Shown here piece after piece: positions 20,985 through 32,993 of a stretch of DNA of 64,000 nt; the first letter of the stretch is position 1, and each line of letters opens with the position of its first letter. Below the pieces are notes generated by a model that did no database searches, was not told the DNA's origin, and saw only the letters and a list, made by a program, of their open reading frames with translations. The stretch is from Falciphora oryzae (taxonomy: Eukaryota > Ascomycota > Sordariomycetes > Magnaporthales > Magnaporthaceae), in assembly GCA_000733355.1 (NCBI GenBank), contig JNVV01000001.1:4118069-4182068 (forward strand), in the 5' to 3' direction. A program made the position numbers and the translations under genes.

Positions 20985-21934
20985 TGAGACGCGCTGAAGA
21001 GCCAAGAAGAGAAGACAAAATTGTCCCTCGTGCTTGCTTCTTTTTTACCGATCCAAACTCAAAGAACCACAAAATTGCGGTAGGCTGCTTTTCCCAGCCG
21101 GAGGCGTCGGCACCAAGCAGCCGTCGGCCCAAAGACCAAGCCGTGGGAGGCGTCTAGCGCTAAATGGGATTCGATAAATTAAGATCGCCCTGGCGGCTGG
21201 CCTAATGCTAGCGTGTCAGCCGCCATGCGAGGTTCAGGCAGATCAGCCCTGCGCAGCATGGGTGCTTTGCGATTATTTCTGTTCTGTTCATGGCTGCGTT
21301 GCAGTCTCATGCGGTCAACCTCCCTGGGGTTTCAAGGAGGGGGAAGCCTATTGGTGACAGGCGTGACGGGAGTGCTAAGCTGCCCCGTTGGCATGGTGGG
21401 ATCTCGCGGCAGCCACCGAGGACCAGGCTTCCTGTCGCCTGGGCTACGAGGCCAAAAAGCAAGCAGAGCAACGCTACAGGAAGCAGGGATGCAAACAAGG
21501 GGGCGCAGAAACATGAAAAGACCAGGGACAACAATGGAGGTCGAAAAGCCGAGAAAAGCAAGTGGAGTCGGGAAGCTCGAACGGCCCGCTTCGCTGGACA
21601 CTCGGCCGATCCGACGCGGGGTACATGCACGTTTGCCCCGTCAAGGAAACGTCATGACGGATCAATTGCCATGGTTGCGGGGGCTTCCTGGAGGAGGCGG
21701 GCGCGGTAAGTCCAAGGCCCAGGAGACCGGCGTGGATCTCGGGGATTTCGGGCCATCATTGGTGCGACAGCACATTCCAGTGAGGAGAGGGGTCGTTGAC
21801 GGTGGAGCTGTGGAGTATGAACGCACCCTGTGCTACAAAATCACGCCCACCCCTCCTGCTCAAAAGAAGCTGTGCAGCTGTGGCTGTGGGGGACCAAATG
21901 CACCCGTTCGGCATGCAATATGCAATATATCACA
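20985..21934. other. Divergent intergenic region
   Basis: Between the starts of the SAT4-like and rhamnosidase genes. Several overlapping open frames exist on both strands but look like GC-driven noise; none shows a domain. Confidence 0.4.
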
Positions 21935-24830
21935 ATGCCTGACCAATCACCAGTTACCGTGGTCGACGTCCGCTTCGAGCACCACCGTCCGGGCGAGGCG
22001 CGCGGCATCGACGAGACGGAGCCCCGGCTGTCGTGGCGCTTCGCCAACGCGCCGCCCGCGTTCCGCCAGGAAGAGTACGAGATCCGGCTGAGCAGGACGA
22101 CGCCCGCCGACGGGACCACGACGGAGCTGTGCTCCATCCGGGTCGAGTCTCCAGAGTCCCAGCTCGTCCCCTGGCCTCTGAAGCCGGATGGCACGGCGGT
22201 GGTCGGCTCGCGCCAGACCATCTCCGCCCGCGTACGGGCCCGGCCGAAGAGCAGCAGCAGCAGCAGCAGCGCGGCCTGGACGCCATGGAGTGAGCCGGCG
22301 TGGTTCGAGACCGGGCTCCTGTCAAGGGCTGACTGGACCGCCGCCAGCCTCGTCTCGGCACCATGGGCGGGCAAGGACCCAAACACGCCGCAACCTGAGG
22401 ATCTGTTCCGCAAGACCTTCGACCTGGGGAGCAAAGGGTCAGCAGAAGCAGCAGCGACCATCCGGTCGGCCAGGCTGTACATCACCTCGCATGGAGTGTA
22501 CGAGGCCGAGATCAACGGGCGGAGGGTGGGCGACTACGTGCTCGCGCCGGGCTGGACGGTGTACACCAGCGCCCTCGCCTACCAGACGTACGACGTGACG
22601 GAACACCTGCGCGCCGGCACCAACTGCATCGGCGTGAGGGTGGCCGAGGGTTGGTTCAACGGCCGCCTCGGCTTCGACGGCGGAAAACGCAACGTCTTCG
22701 GAGACCGCACCGCGCTGCAGGCCCAGCTCGAGGTCACCATGGCTGACGGCTCTACGGTCACGGTCGCGACCGACAAGACCTGGCTGGTGGCACGAGGCCC
22801 GATCCGTCTCGCCGAGATCTACGACGGCGAAAAGTACGACGCCACGGCTGAAATGCCCGGGTGGTCGAGTCCCGATACTGTCAAAGCTGACGAGTGGACA
22901 TCGGTCGACGTGCTCCCGCCACTGTCGACCAACATACACCTCAGACGGGGCTCGGGCGAGCCAGTACGTCGTGTCGAGGTAATCAAGCTGGTGGGCAAGA
23001 TTACGACACCGTCGGGCAAGACCGTGCTCGACTTTGGCCAGAATCTGGTGGGATTCCTCCGCCTCAGGGGTTTGCGTGGTCCGCGGGGCCACTCGATTCT
23101 CCTCTCGCACGCCGAGGTCCTCGAGCATGGCGAACTCGGCACCCGACCCCTGCGCGAGGCCAAGGCTCAGGATAAATACACGCTGCGCGGTGACGAGGCC
23201 GGGGAGACATACGAGCCCCGGTTCACCTTCCACGGGTTCCGGTACGCGCAGGTCGACGGCTGGCCCGCCGAGTCTGGCGACCTCGAGGCCTCGGTTGAGG
23301 CCGTCGTGTGCCACACGGACATGGAGGCGCGCGGCTCATTCGCGTGCTCCGACAAGCGGCTGGGACGGCTCTTCGAAAACGTGCGCTGGAGCATGCGCGG
23401 CAACTTCCTCTCGATCCCGACCGACTGCCCGCAGCGCAACGAGCGCCTCGGCTGGACCGGCGACCTGGCCGTCTTCTGCCCGACGGCCAACTTCCTGTAC
23501 GGCTCCTTCGGCATGCTGCGCGACTGGCTCGCGGGCCTGCGGGCGGACCAGCGCACCCTCGACGGCATGCCGCCCCTAGTCAGCCCCGACCTCTGGGGGA
23601 AAAGGGGCGCGTTATGGGGCGCCCCGTTCCCCTGCGCCGTGTGGCACGACGTGGTGGCTCTTGCGCCTTGGGCGATGTGGGAGGCGACGGGCGACATTCG
23701 CATACTGGAAGAGCAGTACGAGTCCATCCGGGACTGGCTGAAGTTCATCCCTCGAGACAAGAAATTGACGCATCTGTGGGATCTGAAATCCCAGCAGCTG
23801 GGCGTGAGTATTCGACCCCCACCCTTGCAAACCTACCTTCCCCCTCCCTTTTTGAGTCAAGATTTCTGATCACATTGGATGACTGCAGGACTGGCTTGAC
23901 CCCGATGCGCCGCCCGACCAGCCAGCCGAGGCGAAAACAGACAAAGTCCTCGTCGCCAACGCCTTCCTCATCAGCTCGCTCGACCACGCGGCCCGGATCG
24001 CCACGCTTCTGGGCCTGGACGCCGACGCGGACGCGTACCGGACCGAGGCGCAGAGCGCGCGCGCCGAGTTCGCGGCCCAGTACTACGTGGCGGCCGACGG
24101 GCGCATGACGTCGGACGCGCAGACGGCGTACGCGCTCGCCGTCTGCCTCGACCTGCTGCCCAAATCCGAGGAGCCGCGGCTCGCGGCGCGCCTGGCAGAG
24201 CTGGTGCGGCGCAACGGCTTCCGGGTGGGCACGGGGTTTGCGGGCACGCCGTTTGTGTGCGAGGCGCTGGCCCGGCAGCAGGGGAAGCAGCGGCACGCCG
24301 ACGTGGCGCTCGCGATGCTGCTCTGCGACAAGAACCCCAGCTGGCTGTACCCGGTGTCCATGGGCGCGACCACGGTCTGGGAGAGGTGGGACAGCATGCT
24401 GCCGGACGGAAGCATCAACCCGGGCGAGATGACAAGCTTCAACCACTACGCGTACGGCGCCGTCGTGGCCTTTATGGTGGAGCGGCTCGCGGGTTTGCGC
24501 AAGCTCGAGCCGGGCTGGAGGCGCGCGCGCGCCGAGCCCGTGCTCCTGGTCGCCGGCCCGGGGGCGGTGCGCTGGGCGAGGGCCGAGCACCTGACGCCGT
24601 ACGGCAAGGTAGCCTGCGCGTGGAAGCTGGAGGGAGGAACTGAGGCGGGGGCGGAGATGATGCTGGTTGTTGATGTTGTCGTGCCGCCGACTACCGAGAT
24701 GGAGGTCGTTTTGCCAGGCAGCGCAGGCGAGCCGAGCGTCGAACTTGTTGGGTCGGGCGAGTGGTCCTTCCGGGTGCCTTTCAAGCCTCAGTACGACTGG
24801 CCGGTCCAGCCGACTGGGGAGTCCGACTAG
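21935..24830 (+). CDS. Alpha-L-rhamnosidase, glycoside hydrolase family 78
   Basis: Hydrolyses terminal alpha-L-rhamnose from plant glycosides and pectic side chains. Two exons (21935-23803 and 23889-24830) with an 85-nt intron; the joint is QQLG followed by DWLDPDAP, giving 936 residues, the usual GH78 size. In order: an N-terminal Ig-like part, the rhamnosidase N domain from about 181 (LYITSHGVYEAEINGRRVGD and GWFNGRLGF), a beta domain, and an (alpha/alpha)6 catalytic barrel with DCPQRNERLGWTGD near 495, the signature bearing catalytic acidic residues. SINPGEMTSFNHYAYGAV follows near 830, then a C-terminal beta domain. No signal peptide precedes MPDQSPVTVVDVRF, and an alternative ATG at 21920 adds only five residues, so the enzyme is probably intracellular. 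Confidence 0.92.
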
Positions 24831-25217
24831 AGGCAGCTTCGGATGAGTTCATCTTGGCAGGTTGCTGTTCCCTCTAATGTAATTTCGGGAGCTTTCTGAC
24901 CCTGTAGTATTTACCCGTATGCTCCAAGTTTCTCCGACGTGGTCATGAATGTTTGGTTTTGCCGAGGAGAACCTCAATTGAAGCCTGGCAGGAATCAAGT
25001 GCTGAGCAGACAAGGAGTCACCCCTGAAATAGCTCAACTGTAGCACGTGCAACAGCGCCCCCAGTGGATCCTGACCCCCACGTTCAGGCACGATCAATCA
25101 TTACATAGAGGTATCCAATGTGAATGATGTCGACATCATTGATCTGGACCTCGGCGAGTAACCACCACTTAGCTGGACCGGATATCAGGCACATCATTCA
25201 TGCCAGGCTCATAAAAT
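24831..25217. other. Short intergenic region
   Basis: 3' flank of the rhamnosidase gene and 5' flank of the AFG1-like gene, same strand; nothing else seen. Confidence 0.4.
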
Positions 25218-27471
25218 ATGAGACGCGGGATAGGCACGGCGGTGACCATTACCGACCCCCTGGTCAAGTACCAGTCACTGGTCTCTACGGGTGTCTACCT
25301 CCCGGACCCGGCCCAGCACCGCCTGGCCTTGCACCTGCAGAAGCTGTACCGCCACCTCAAGGACTACGTCCCCTCGCCCGAGTACCGCACCCGCCTGCGC
25401 CGCGTGTCACAGGCCATCCATGCCACACGCGCCGCCGAGGAGGCGAATCGAGACGTCCACGGCGAGCTCGCGGCGCCGAGCCACCCCATCTGGCGCAACC
25501 CGCTGTTCGCCCGTCTCCTCCGCAGCCGCAACGATGGGCCGGCGGACGCGATGGCGCTCACGCGGGTCCTGACCAGCCACCAGGCCGCGCTCGAGGCCGA
25601 CTCGCCCAGGGGCCTCTTCCTCTCGGGCGAGGTCGGCACGGGCAAGTCGATGCTGCTGGACCTGCTGGCCGACAGCCTGCCCACGCGCCTGAAGCGGCGC
25701 TGGCACTTCAACACCTTTATGCTGCACGCCCTGTCCCGGCTCGAGCAGTTCCGCCGCGAGCAGGAGCTGGATCGGGCGAGGAATATGCGCCGAGAGCACC
25801 CTCCCGCTCCTACCGCTACTGCTGCTAAAAGTGCCAGCAGAAATGGGGGAGCAACAGGAGACGACAGGCTGCTGCAGCACTCAGTCATGTGGCTGGCCAA
25901 GGAGATGGCCGAGGCCAGCCCGATCCTGTTCCTGGACGAGTTCCAGCTGCCCGACCGCGCCGCCAGCAAGCTGCTCAGCGGCCTCATGATCGCCTTCTTC
26001 CAGCTCGGCGGCGTCCTGGTCGCCTCGTCGAACCGCGTCCCCGAGGAGCTGGAGCGTGCCACCGGCGCCGTCTTCACCCCACCCGCAAATGGTCTGGTCA
26101 GCAGGCTGTTTGGGGGTCGTGGTCGCGGCGAGCTGTATGGCGCCACGAGTGACTTTGCCGCGTTCCTCGAGGTCCTCAAGGCCAGGTGCGACTTTGTGCA
26201 TATTGATGGGTCCAGGGACTGGCGGCGGCGAGATGCTAGGTCCGAGATCGTGAGTGACAAGACCGTGGGTGATTCGACGGCTTCATCTGCTGGGGACTTG
26301 GCATTGCCAGGCATTACAGCCAGAGAGGGCGAACTGCTACCGTCCGAATCACCATATTCTGTGTCTCAGACAGATGCTACTGACGACCATAAAAGTGGTA
26401 TGCCGAGAATGTACCTCCTGGGCACCGTGGGCGATCTAGAGTGGGCAGAGATCGTTGCAGGCGTGACCCAATTATCACAGGACTACGGCGCTATCCCCTG
26501 GGAGCCTACTACCCTGGTGGTCTACGGCAGGCGTGTAACCGTACCAAAGCAGCATATGGGAGTCGCGCTCTGGAAATTTGAAGACCTGGTCGCTTCGTTT
26601 GGGCCAGCAGACTACATAACTCTGGCGTCGAACTTCCACACCTTCGTCGTGGACGGTGTGCCTGTCCTACCAACATCGCGCAGGAACGAGGCGAGGAGGT
26701 TTATAACCTTGCTCGACGCACTCTACGAGGCTAGATGCAAGCTCGTTGTGCGTGCCGAGGCCGGGCCTGACGACATTTTCTTTCCGGATACTAGGCCTGG
26801 GAAGCCGAGCGGTCGAGGATCATCTTTGGATGGCGGCGAGAATGCATCTACCAATACAACCGGATATGAAACTGGCCACGATGGCGAGGACGCCACATAC
26901 TCGGAAACAATCGCCGAGGTGTAAGTGTCTCCCCTCATCAGACTAAACACCCCTTCTACAAAGAAAGCTGACACAAATCGCTTCCAGATACCAAGACCAG
27001 CTGTCCCCGTTTCGCCCCAACATATCAACCTACTCCCCAGGCTCGCGGACAGCAAACTACGACCCAGACCAGGACTCGGACTTTGTCCTGGAAGACGAGG
27101 GAGCCGACGGAAATAAACGCAGGGCAGGCTCTTCCGCCGCTGCCGTGAATTTTGCCGACACAGGCGCCTTCACGGGCGAGGACGAGCGTTTCGCCTACCG
27201 CCGCGCCGCGAGCCGCCTGTGGGAGCTCTGCGGCGCGCGCTGGCACGCCCGGACGGGCGGCGGCTGGTGGCGGCCTTTGCCTCTGGAGGCTAGGCACTGG
27301 GAGGGCAACGCGACCTCGACGCCGCTCGGCCCGCGCGCGCACTGGGCGACAAGGACGATGGGTGCAGCCGGCGGCGGCGAGCGGATGGGTCCCTCGGCCA
27401 CTCTGGACGAGCCCGCTGGTCTCGAGCGGTTCAGTGTTGCCGAGCTGAGGCGGAGAGATGGCGAGTCCTGA
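25218..27471 (+). CDS. AFG1-like mitochondrial AAA-type ATPase
   Basis: AFG1/LACE1 proteins are inner-membrane-associated ATPases acting in turnover of mitochondrially encoded respiratory subunits. Two exons (25218-26920 and 26988-27471, intron 67 nt, joint AEV followed by YQDQL) give 728 residues. Visible: DPLVKYQSLVSTGVYLPDPA at the N-terminus, Walker A GEVGTGKSM near 136, Walker B ILFLDEFQ near 235, sensor-like VLVASSNRVPEEL, and the C-terminal AFG1 block FTGEDERFAYRRAASRLWEL. It is much longer than yeast Afg1 because of acidic, Ser/Thr-rich inserts in the last third. The start at 25218 gives only about nine residues before the conserved region, so a targeting sequence may lie in a missed upstream exon. 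Confidence 0.88.
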
Positions 27472-28497
27472 AGACGGAGTTGCTAGTGTAAACAAGAACT
27501 AGCCTCTCTCCATTTTTGGAGATAGAATAAAGAGATGAGGAGCCCCTGGCTTGCTCGAATTTGGTCAGATGCCTCTCGTGGCTAGAATTGACCCGTAGGA
27601 GAAGTGCCTAGGCGGTGCCCAACTGCCGCCGCACCCACCCTCCACTACACCAACATCGACATGGCAGGCAACATAACTCTGCAATGTGGCATATGCAGGG
27701 TCGCATATACCGCGGCTATTATGCCTACCCCGGATTGCTCTCCTGTCCGCCGAGCGGGGAGAAAGCTTGGCTGGCGGGAGCCTAGCACATCGCCCGCGGC
27801 AACAAAAGGGGACAATCAAGGGGAGGTATCGGGAGTAAAATCCCCGGCGGAATCCAGAAACCGCTGTGGCCAGTCCTGTTACAGCTTCCATCCTTTCGTC
27901 CCCGCTCTCTCTCATTCCTCACACACCACAACAAAATCAGGTTCCATCGCATGAGGAGTGAGTGCGACCTTTTTGTGATTTTATTAGCATTTTTCCCGGT
28001 GAGCTGAACCCCCTCATTGGGCCAGCCAATGACGCATCTTCGCCAGCTTTGGTTGGTCACCGTGACCAACCAAAAAATGACACCCGGATGGCACAGCCCC
28101 GGAGCGAGATATGCCGGGCCTAGCAGCGGCGATGGGAACCGGTCAGACCACCAAGCCGGAGCTATGGGATACCAGGGAGTGGTAATGGTGGCACCCTGCG
28201 TTGGTTGCATTTGTAGAGCTAAAGGCAAAGACGAAGGACGACGTGTGGACCAGGACTTGGAAAAGAGGAAAGGAGCATGTCGTCATGCATCTAGCACCTG
28301 GCATCGCATCCTACGACGTCGCTAGAGGAGAAAACGGGGACCCAACCTCCGCCCACCTATCACGTATTTTGCTCGGTGGTAAAGCAAAGTGCTATCCATT
28401 CATATACTGGCGTGTTGTGACAAGGAATACGCCGGCCCTCTGCCCATTGTCAGGCTTCGCAAGGCGCACAATAAACAATAACTATGCCTCTTCCACC
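27472..28497. other. Intergenic, no gene seen
   Basis: Promoter of the glycosyltransferase gene lies at the right end. A short inverted motif TTGGTCA/TGACCAA occurs at 28050-28072. No coding frame with support. Confidence 0.4.
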
Positions 28498-30125
28498 ATG
28501 GGCAGCAAAACGAAAACAACAACCCAAATGCTGCTAAGGCAGTCTCGGGGCAGGCAAACCCGCCAGGCCATCGTCTCGCTCGCCGTCGGGCTCCTCATCT
28601 ACTATATCGCACTATGGCTTGTGGAGCAGAGAAGAAGCCAGTCGACATATAGGCCATCGAGCCATCAGGCCTCCTCGTCTGCTCATCCTCAGAGCAAGTT
28701 GCCCTGGTCGTCGCCGTCTCTAACGGAGCAGCAGTGCTTGACCTCCTTCCCCGGCCTGACACGGTCCGTCGATGATGTGGTCGCCGAGGGTCCCTTCGAG
28801 GTCAAGGATACCGGCGACCTGGGGCCGCTGCAGGGGAGAATCAAGGATGGCAAGGTCGGTCGTCTGCACAGTAGTAAACGTGCAAGTGCACTGGACAGTC
28901 CAGTTAACTCGCCATGCACATCCACAGATATACATTGTAAACGCTCAACGAAGATCAGACCTGTCCGCCGAGATGATGAACGTGAGTTTATCCCCCTAAA
29001 GTTAATCGTCGCTGGGACAAGAGGGCAAAGAAGCCAACAACATCCATATCTATGCATCAGTCCAGAACCGCGGCCCTGCATCAGCTCCACCGCGCAATCA
29101 TCACCTCCCCAGAGCCCATCCCGGACACCGTCTTCACCATCAACTTCCAGGACTCGCCCTCGAGCATCGGCGCCTCGATAGGATACAGCCGCTCCGCGGA
29201 CCCGCAGCTCCGGGGTGGCGGCGGCGGGCAGCACGACAGCAGCCGCCGCTCGTTCCTGATGCCACACTTCTCCTTCTGGGCCTGGCCGCTGCGCCACATC
29301 GCCGGCGGCACCTTTGACGAGGCAGCAGTCGCTATCGACGCCGTCGAGGCTCGGTACGGCGGCGCTGCTGCTGCTGAGACTCGAGTGCAAGCAAAGAAGC
29401 AGCACCCAGCCGACGACGGTGGTGGTGGCACCTGGAGAGACAAGGTCCCCACGGCCGTCTGGCGCGGCACGGCCCATTTCGAAAGCGCGCTGCAGCCGGG
29501 CCTGCGCAGGGGTCTGCTCAAGGCGACAGCGGCTGGCAACCAGGAGGGGTGGGCCGACGTGCTCCCGCTCAACGACACGACGGCGCTGCCAATCCACGAC
29601 TTCTGCCGGCACAAATACGTAATCCACACCGAAGGGGTCGCGTACAGCGGGCGGTTCCAGCTGCTGCAGTTGTGCCGCAGCGTCGTGCTCACGCCGCCGT
29701 TGCTGTGGGTGCAGCACACCTCGCACCTGCTCAGGCCCGTATTCTCGCGCACGCTCCTCGGCGGCGGCGGCGGCGGCGGTGCCTCTAACAGAAGGCCCTC
29801 GCAGGCGATGACGGAGCGAGCGCGGCGGTCCTGGCCGGTGCGGTACGGGGCGTCCGAGGCCAACATCGTCTTTGTCGCCCCGGACTGGTCGGACCTGGCC
29901 ACCACGGTGGCCTGGCTCGAGGCGCACCCGGACGTGGCCGAGGGGATCGCGACGAGGCAGCGGGAGCTGTTTGTCGGCGGGGGCTACTTCAGCCCCGCTG
30001 CTGAGGCGTGTTACTGGAGGGCCCTGATCAGGGGCTGGAGCTCTGTTGCCCGGGTTGACGAGGACGTCTGGCGCGGGAAGGACGGTGTCCGGTTTGAGAT
30101 ATTTAGCTTGAAGAATGAGCTTTGA
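28498..30125 (+). CDS. GT90 / CAP10-like glycosyltransferase
   Basis: Members transfer xylose or glucose onto glycans in the secretory pathway. Three exons (28498-28854, 28928-28981 and 29061-30125) give 491 residues. Residues 24-42 (AIVSLAVGLLIYYIALWLV) form a signal anchor after a basic stretch, so a type II Golgi membrane protein is expected. The spliced core shows RIKDGKIYIVNAQRRSDLSA, then LHQLHRAIITSPEPIPDTVF, WRGTAHF, and HKYVIHTEGVAYSGRFQLLQ with LCRSVV, all typical of the CAP10 domain. The middle exon is 54 nt. The first donor (GTCGGT) is weak, but it is the in-phase site that restores the family motif. A Gly-rich run near 29760 is probably a loop expansion. Confidence 0.85.
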
Positions 30126-30352
30126 GGGTTGTGTAGCCTTCGGACTAGGAGTGACCAGATATCAGGTCGACCGCGAACAAGGGCTTGAAAGAGGATGGAA
30201 TATCACAAGGCTCTATTGTGAACTTCCCGCTTGGTGAGCTGAAAAGCGCCAAAAACTCCAGTTTCATCCGCCAGGAAACGAGGCAAGAGGAACAGAACGC
30301 CATCATGAATGCAGACAAGACAGTAGAAAACCAAGAAGAAAAAAAGTGTCTA

Positions 30353-31181
30353 TCACAGGCTCGTCACGCCGGGAGTCCACGCCTCTCCAATCCGCCTCAT
30401 GTCGTCGGCAAACCGGCGGCTCGTGATCTTCTTCCCGCCCTGCTCGCCAGGAGGCGAGTGCTCGTCGGGCTCGAAGAAGGGGTTTTGCAGGAGCCTGATG
30501 TAGGCGGTTTGCATTGCCCTGAAGACCTGGGTTGTCCATGATAGTCAGCCTCTTTTGGTCCCACGCGTTCCCCAGTATTCCTTCTCCGCCGGCCACCAAG
30601 CCACTCACAGGCTTCATCTCGCCCTCCCTCAATCCCACAGCCGCAGCGGCCCTCCCCATGGCGCCAGCACCTCCACCCGCACCGCCTCCGCCCGCACCGC
30701 CGCCGCCGCCCTTGGCATCGCCGGCGGCGGAACCCGAGGTAGCAGTTGCCCCGCCGAGGGCGGCAGCGACGCTGGCGTCGACGCGGCGGCCGCGCATGTC
30801 GACGACGACGACGAAGCGCACGCCCGTGTTGGTCTCGAAGCCGTAGGCGGCCAGGCGCTCGTCGACGGCGTGCAGCAAGCCCAGGTCGCCACTGAGCCCC
30901 GTGCCGCCGGCGGCGTGGTGGCGGGCGCGCAGCTCGAAGACGTCGAGCGTCGACGAGAGCAGCAGGCTGAACTGCAGCGGCGTGCGCACGGGCGCGAGCG
31001 TGTTGGTGGCCGGGTCGTGGGACGGGAAGAGGGAGATGTGGAGGGGGTTGTTCTTTTTAGTCGGGCGGCGGTCTTGTCAGTAGAGAAGATGGAGGGTCCT
31101 CCTCGTTGGCGTCACTGAGTGAGGACTCACATTTCTGCCTATCACCCCCAGGCATGCGATCGAGGGTATCGCGGTCGCCAT
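30353..31181 (-). CDS. TRAPP complex subunit TRAPPC2L / Tca17-like
   Basis: Longin-like subunit of the TRAPP tethering complex in Golgi/endosomal traffic. Three exons (31181-31131, 31052-30609 and 30526-30353; introns 78 and 82 nt) give a protein starting MATAIPSIACLGVIGRN and continuing NNPLHISLFP across the first splice. LLLSSTLDVFEL, the GYxTNTxVxF-type strand (GFETNTGVRFVVVVD) and the C-terminal helix VFRAMQTAYIRLLQNPFFEP follow. This matches the family from end to end. Unusual is a Gly/Ala-rich insert of about 45 residues between the last strand and the last helix. The protein is about 222 residues against about 140-150 in other eukaryotes. It converges with the GT90 gene, 227 bp away. 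Confidence 0.85.
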
Positions 31182-32102
31182 TGGCGCCGTTGGTGTCGGG
31201 TGGAAGGTGAGGGCGGCGGCGGGACTTTGCAATGTCGTCGGTCTGTGATCGACGGTCGCCACTGGTTTCTTGTCGCGGGGTTCCGTTCCGGCTCATCCAA
31301 GCATGCCTCATGCAGGGTCAATCGACGCCATCAATCACGGTCCAGGGACAGCCCTGATCATATTGGATACAGCTACGACAAACACCGACCAGGGAGCTGT
31401 TTAGTGGGGCAAAGCTCTCCCCGCGCAGCAGGGTGGCGCCAGCCGCAAGCCTACAGCCGGCGGCATCAACCGGCGCTCGCCGTTTGGATTCGATTTCATT
31501 GAACAGAAACGTGAATGTCAGGGTCGTTACGAGTGAGATGCACGCCGCATCTTCAATGCGCAAGAAAGCAAATTTCCGCGACCACTACTTTCATGCTTCC
31601 AATTGACAAATTGCTTCTTCCTCTTTCTTTTTCTCGACCGCGTGCCCCTGCTCTTTCGCAATGTTGCGTGTGAGATTCAGGCTAAACGCGCGCAATCGAT
31701 GCTGAGCTTTCTCAGGAGCTCCCCTGCCTTTGCTTTTTTTTTTTTTTTTTTTTTTTTTTTGGATTTATGCTCCACTTTTATTGCCCTTCTTGCCTGCACA
31801 CCACGCGATTGGGACGCGTTTCAGTAGCGCCGCCCGTATGTCCAGTTCCCATATAAAAGGAACAGAACGGGGACGCGGACCACGAGGGGAAAAAAAAAAA
31901 AAAAAAAAATCAAAAACAAAATCAAACACCACCAAAATCACTCAAACGCTCGTTTTTGCGCACTGAGCCGAATTTCCCCTTTATTCCCATCACAATTTCG
32001 TCCTGATTCTGGCGAATTTGCGTCGGGAAAAAATTGCAGAAAAAAAAAAAAAAAAAAAATTCCCCGAAAAAAAATCCCCAGCCCGCGCTCCTGACTCTCA
32101 TA
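31182..32102. other. Divergent promoter region with homopolymer tracts
   Basis: Between the starts of the TRAPPC2L and AT-hook genes. It contains T27 at 31734-31760, A20 at 31890-31909 and A20 at 32040-32059, the last ending about 43 bp before the AT-hook ATG. Poly(dA:dT) of this kind commonly excludes nucleosomes at fungal promoters. No gene seen. Confidence 0.5.
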
Positions 32103-32993
32103 ATGGCCCCGGCTACCGCAGGGAGGGGACGCGGCAGGCCTCGTAAGAGCGACGCGGGCGAGGACGCATCCCCCGCCGCCGCCGCCGGTGGCGACGTCGC
32201 TTCGTCGACCCCGGCGAGAAAGCGCGGCCGGCCGTCGGGCACGGGCGTGGCGTCGGCGGCGCGCACGCCCGCCGAGGCCTCGGCCAAGGTCACCAAGCCC
32301 AAGGCCGTGTCGTCCAAGACGGGCCGCCCCCGGGGCCGCCCGCCGCTGTCGCCCAGCCAGCGCAAGACGCCCAAGAAGGAGCCGTCGGGCAGGCCGCGCG
32401 GCCGCCCCCGAAAGTACGCCCCCGGGGAGGCCCCCTCGGCCGTCAAGGCCGCCAGCGCCAAGAAGGCCAGCGCCGCCAAGTCGGGCGGCGGCCGCGGCAG
32501 GCCCCCCAAGGGAGGCGCGGCCAAGGCCCGCAAGAGCGGCGAGGGCGTCGCTGCTGCGGCCGAGGCCGAGGACGAGGATGAGGAGTTGGGCAACGGTGAG
32601 GTTGAGTACGCCGACGGCGACGATGACGCCGAGGCGGAGCAGGACGAGGAGCTTGACGACGGTAAGTCCTAACCCCATATTTTATTCTGTCTCTATCTCT
32701 CTTCCCGTTATTACTGCCCCAAGTAGATGGCCGATAGTGTTTGTATTGCTGGTCCTTGGTCAACCGCCCTCCCGACACCCCTCTACCAACCAACACTGCC
32801 TGCCCGTCCTTGCTGCCGTTGGAGGATCAAAAGATGAGAATGCTGAGAAAAAGAAAAACCCCTCGGTGGTGCGATTGGGACAAGTAGACCGCAGCTAATT
32901 GTGCCCTCCCCTCAATCCTCCCCGGCACGTGAAGATCTCCAGCAGGTTGTCAACTCCTTCATCGATCAGAGTGAGGACGAGCAGGGCTGGTAG
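32103..32993 (+). CDS. AT-hook (HMG-I/Y-like) DNA-binding protein
   Basis: Basic, Ala-rich protein with five to six AT-hooks of the R-G-R-P core: GRGRGRPRKS near residue 7, KRGRPSG near 40, GRPRGRPP near 77, GRPRGRPRKY near 99 and GRGRPPKG near 132. They bind the minor groove of AT-rich DNA; a nuclear chromatin role is inferred. The tail turns acidic (EDEDEELGN...EQDEELDD). A consensus donor GTAAGT at 32662 suggests splicing. The best in-phase partner is 32935-32993, reading DLQQVVNSFIDQSEDEQGW with GC-rich third positions and a CTAAT branch motif upstream, giving 205 residues. Its acceptor is AAG, so this is less sure; an alternative exon ends at 32898, and the unspliced frame ends at 32672. 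Confidence 0.75.

Noticed and set aside
21213..22091. 292-codon frame upstream of and overlapping the rhamnosidase
   Set aside because: No domain, irregular codon use, and it overlaps the start of a well-supported gene in another frame.
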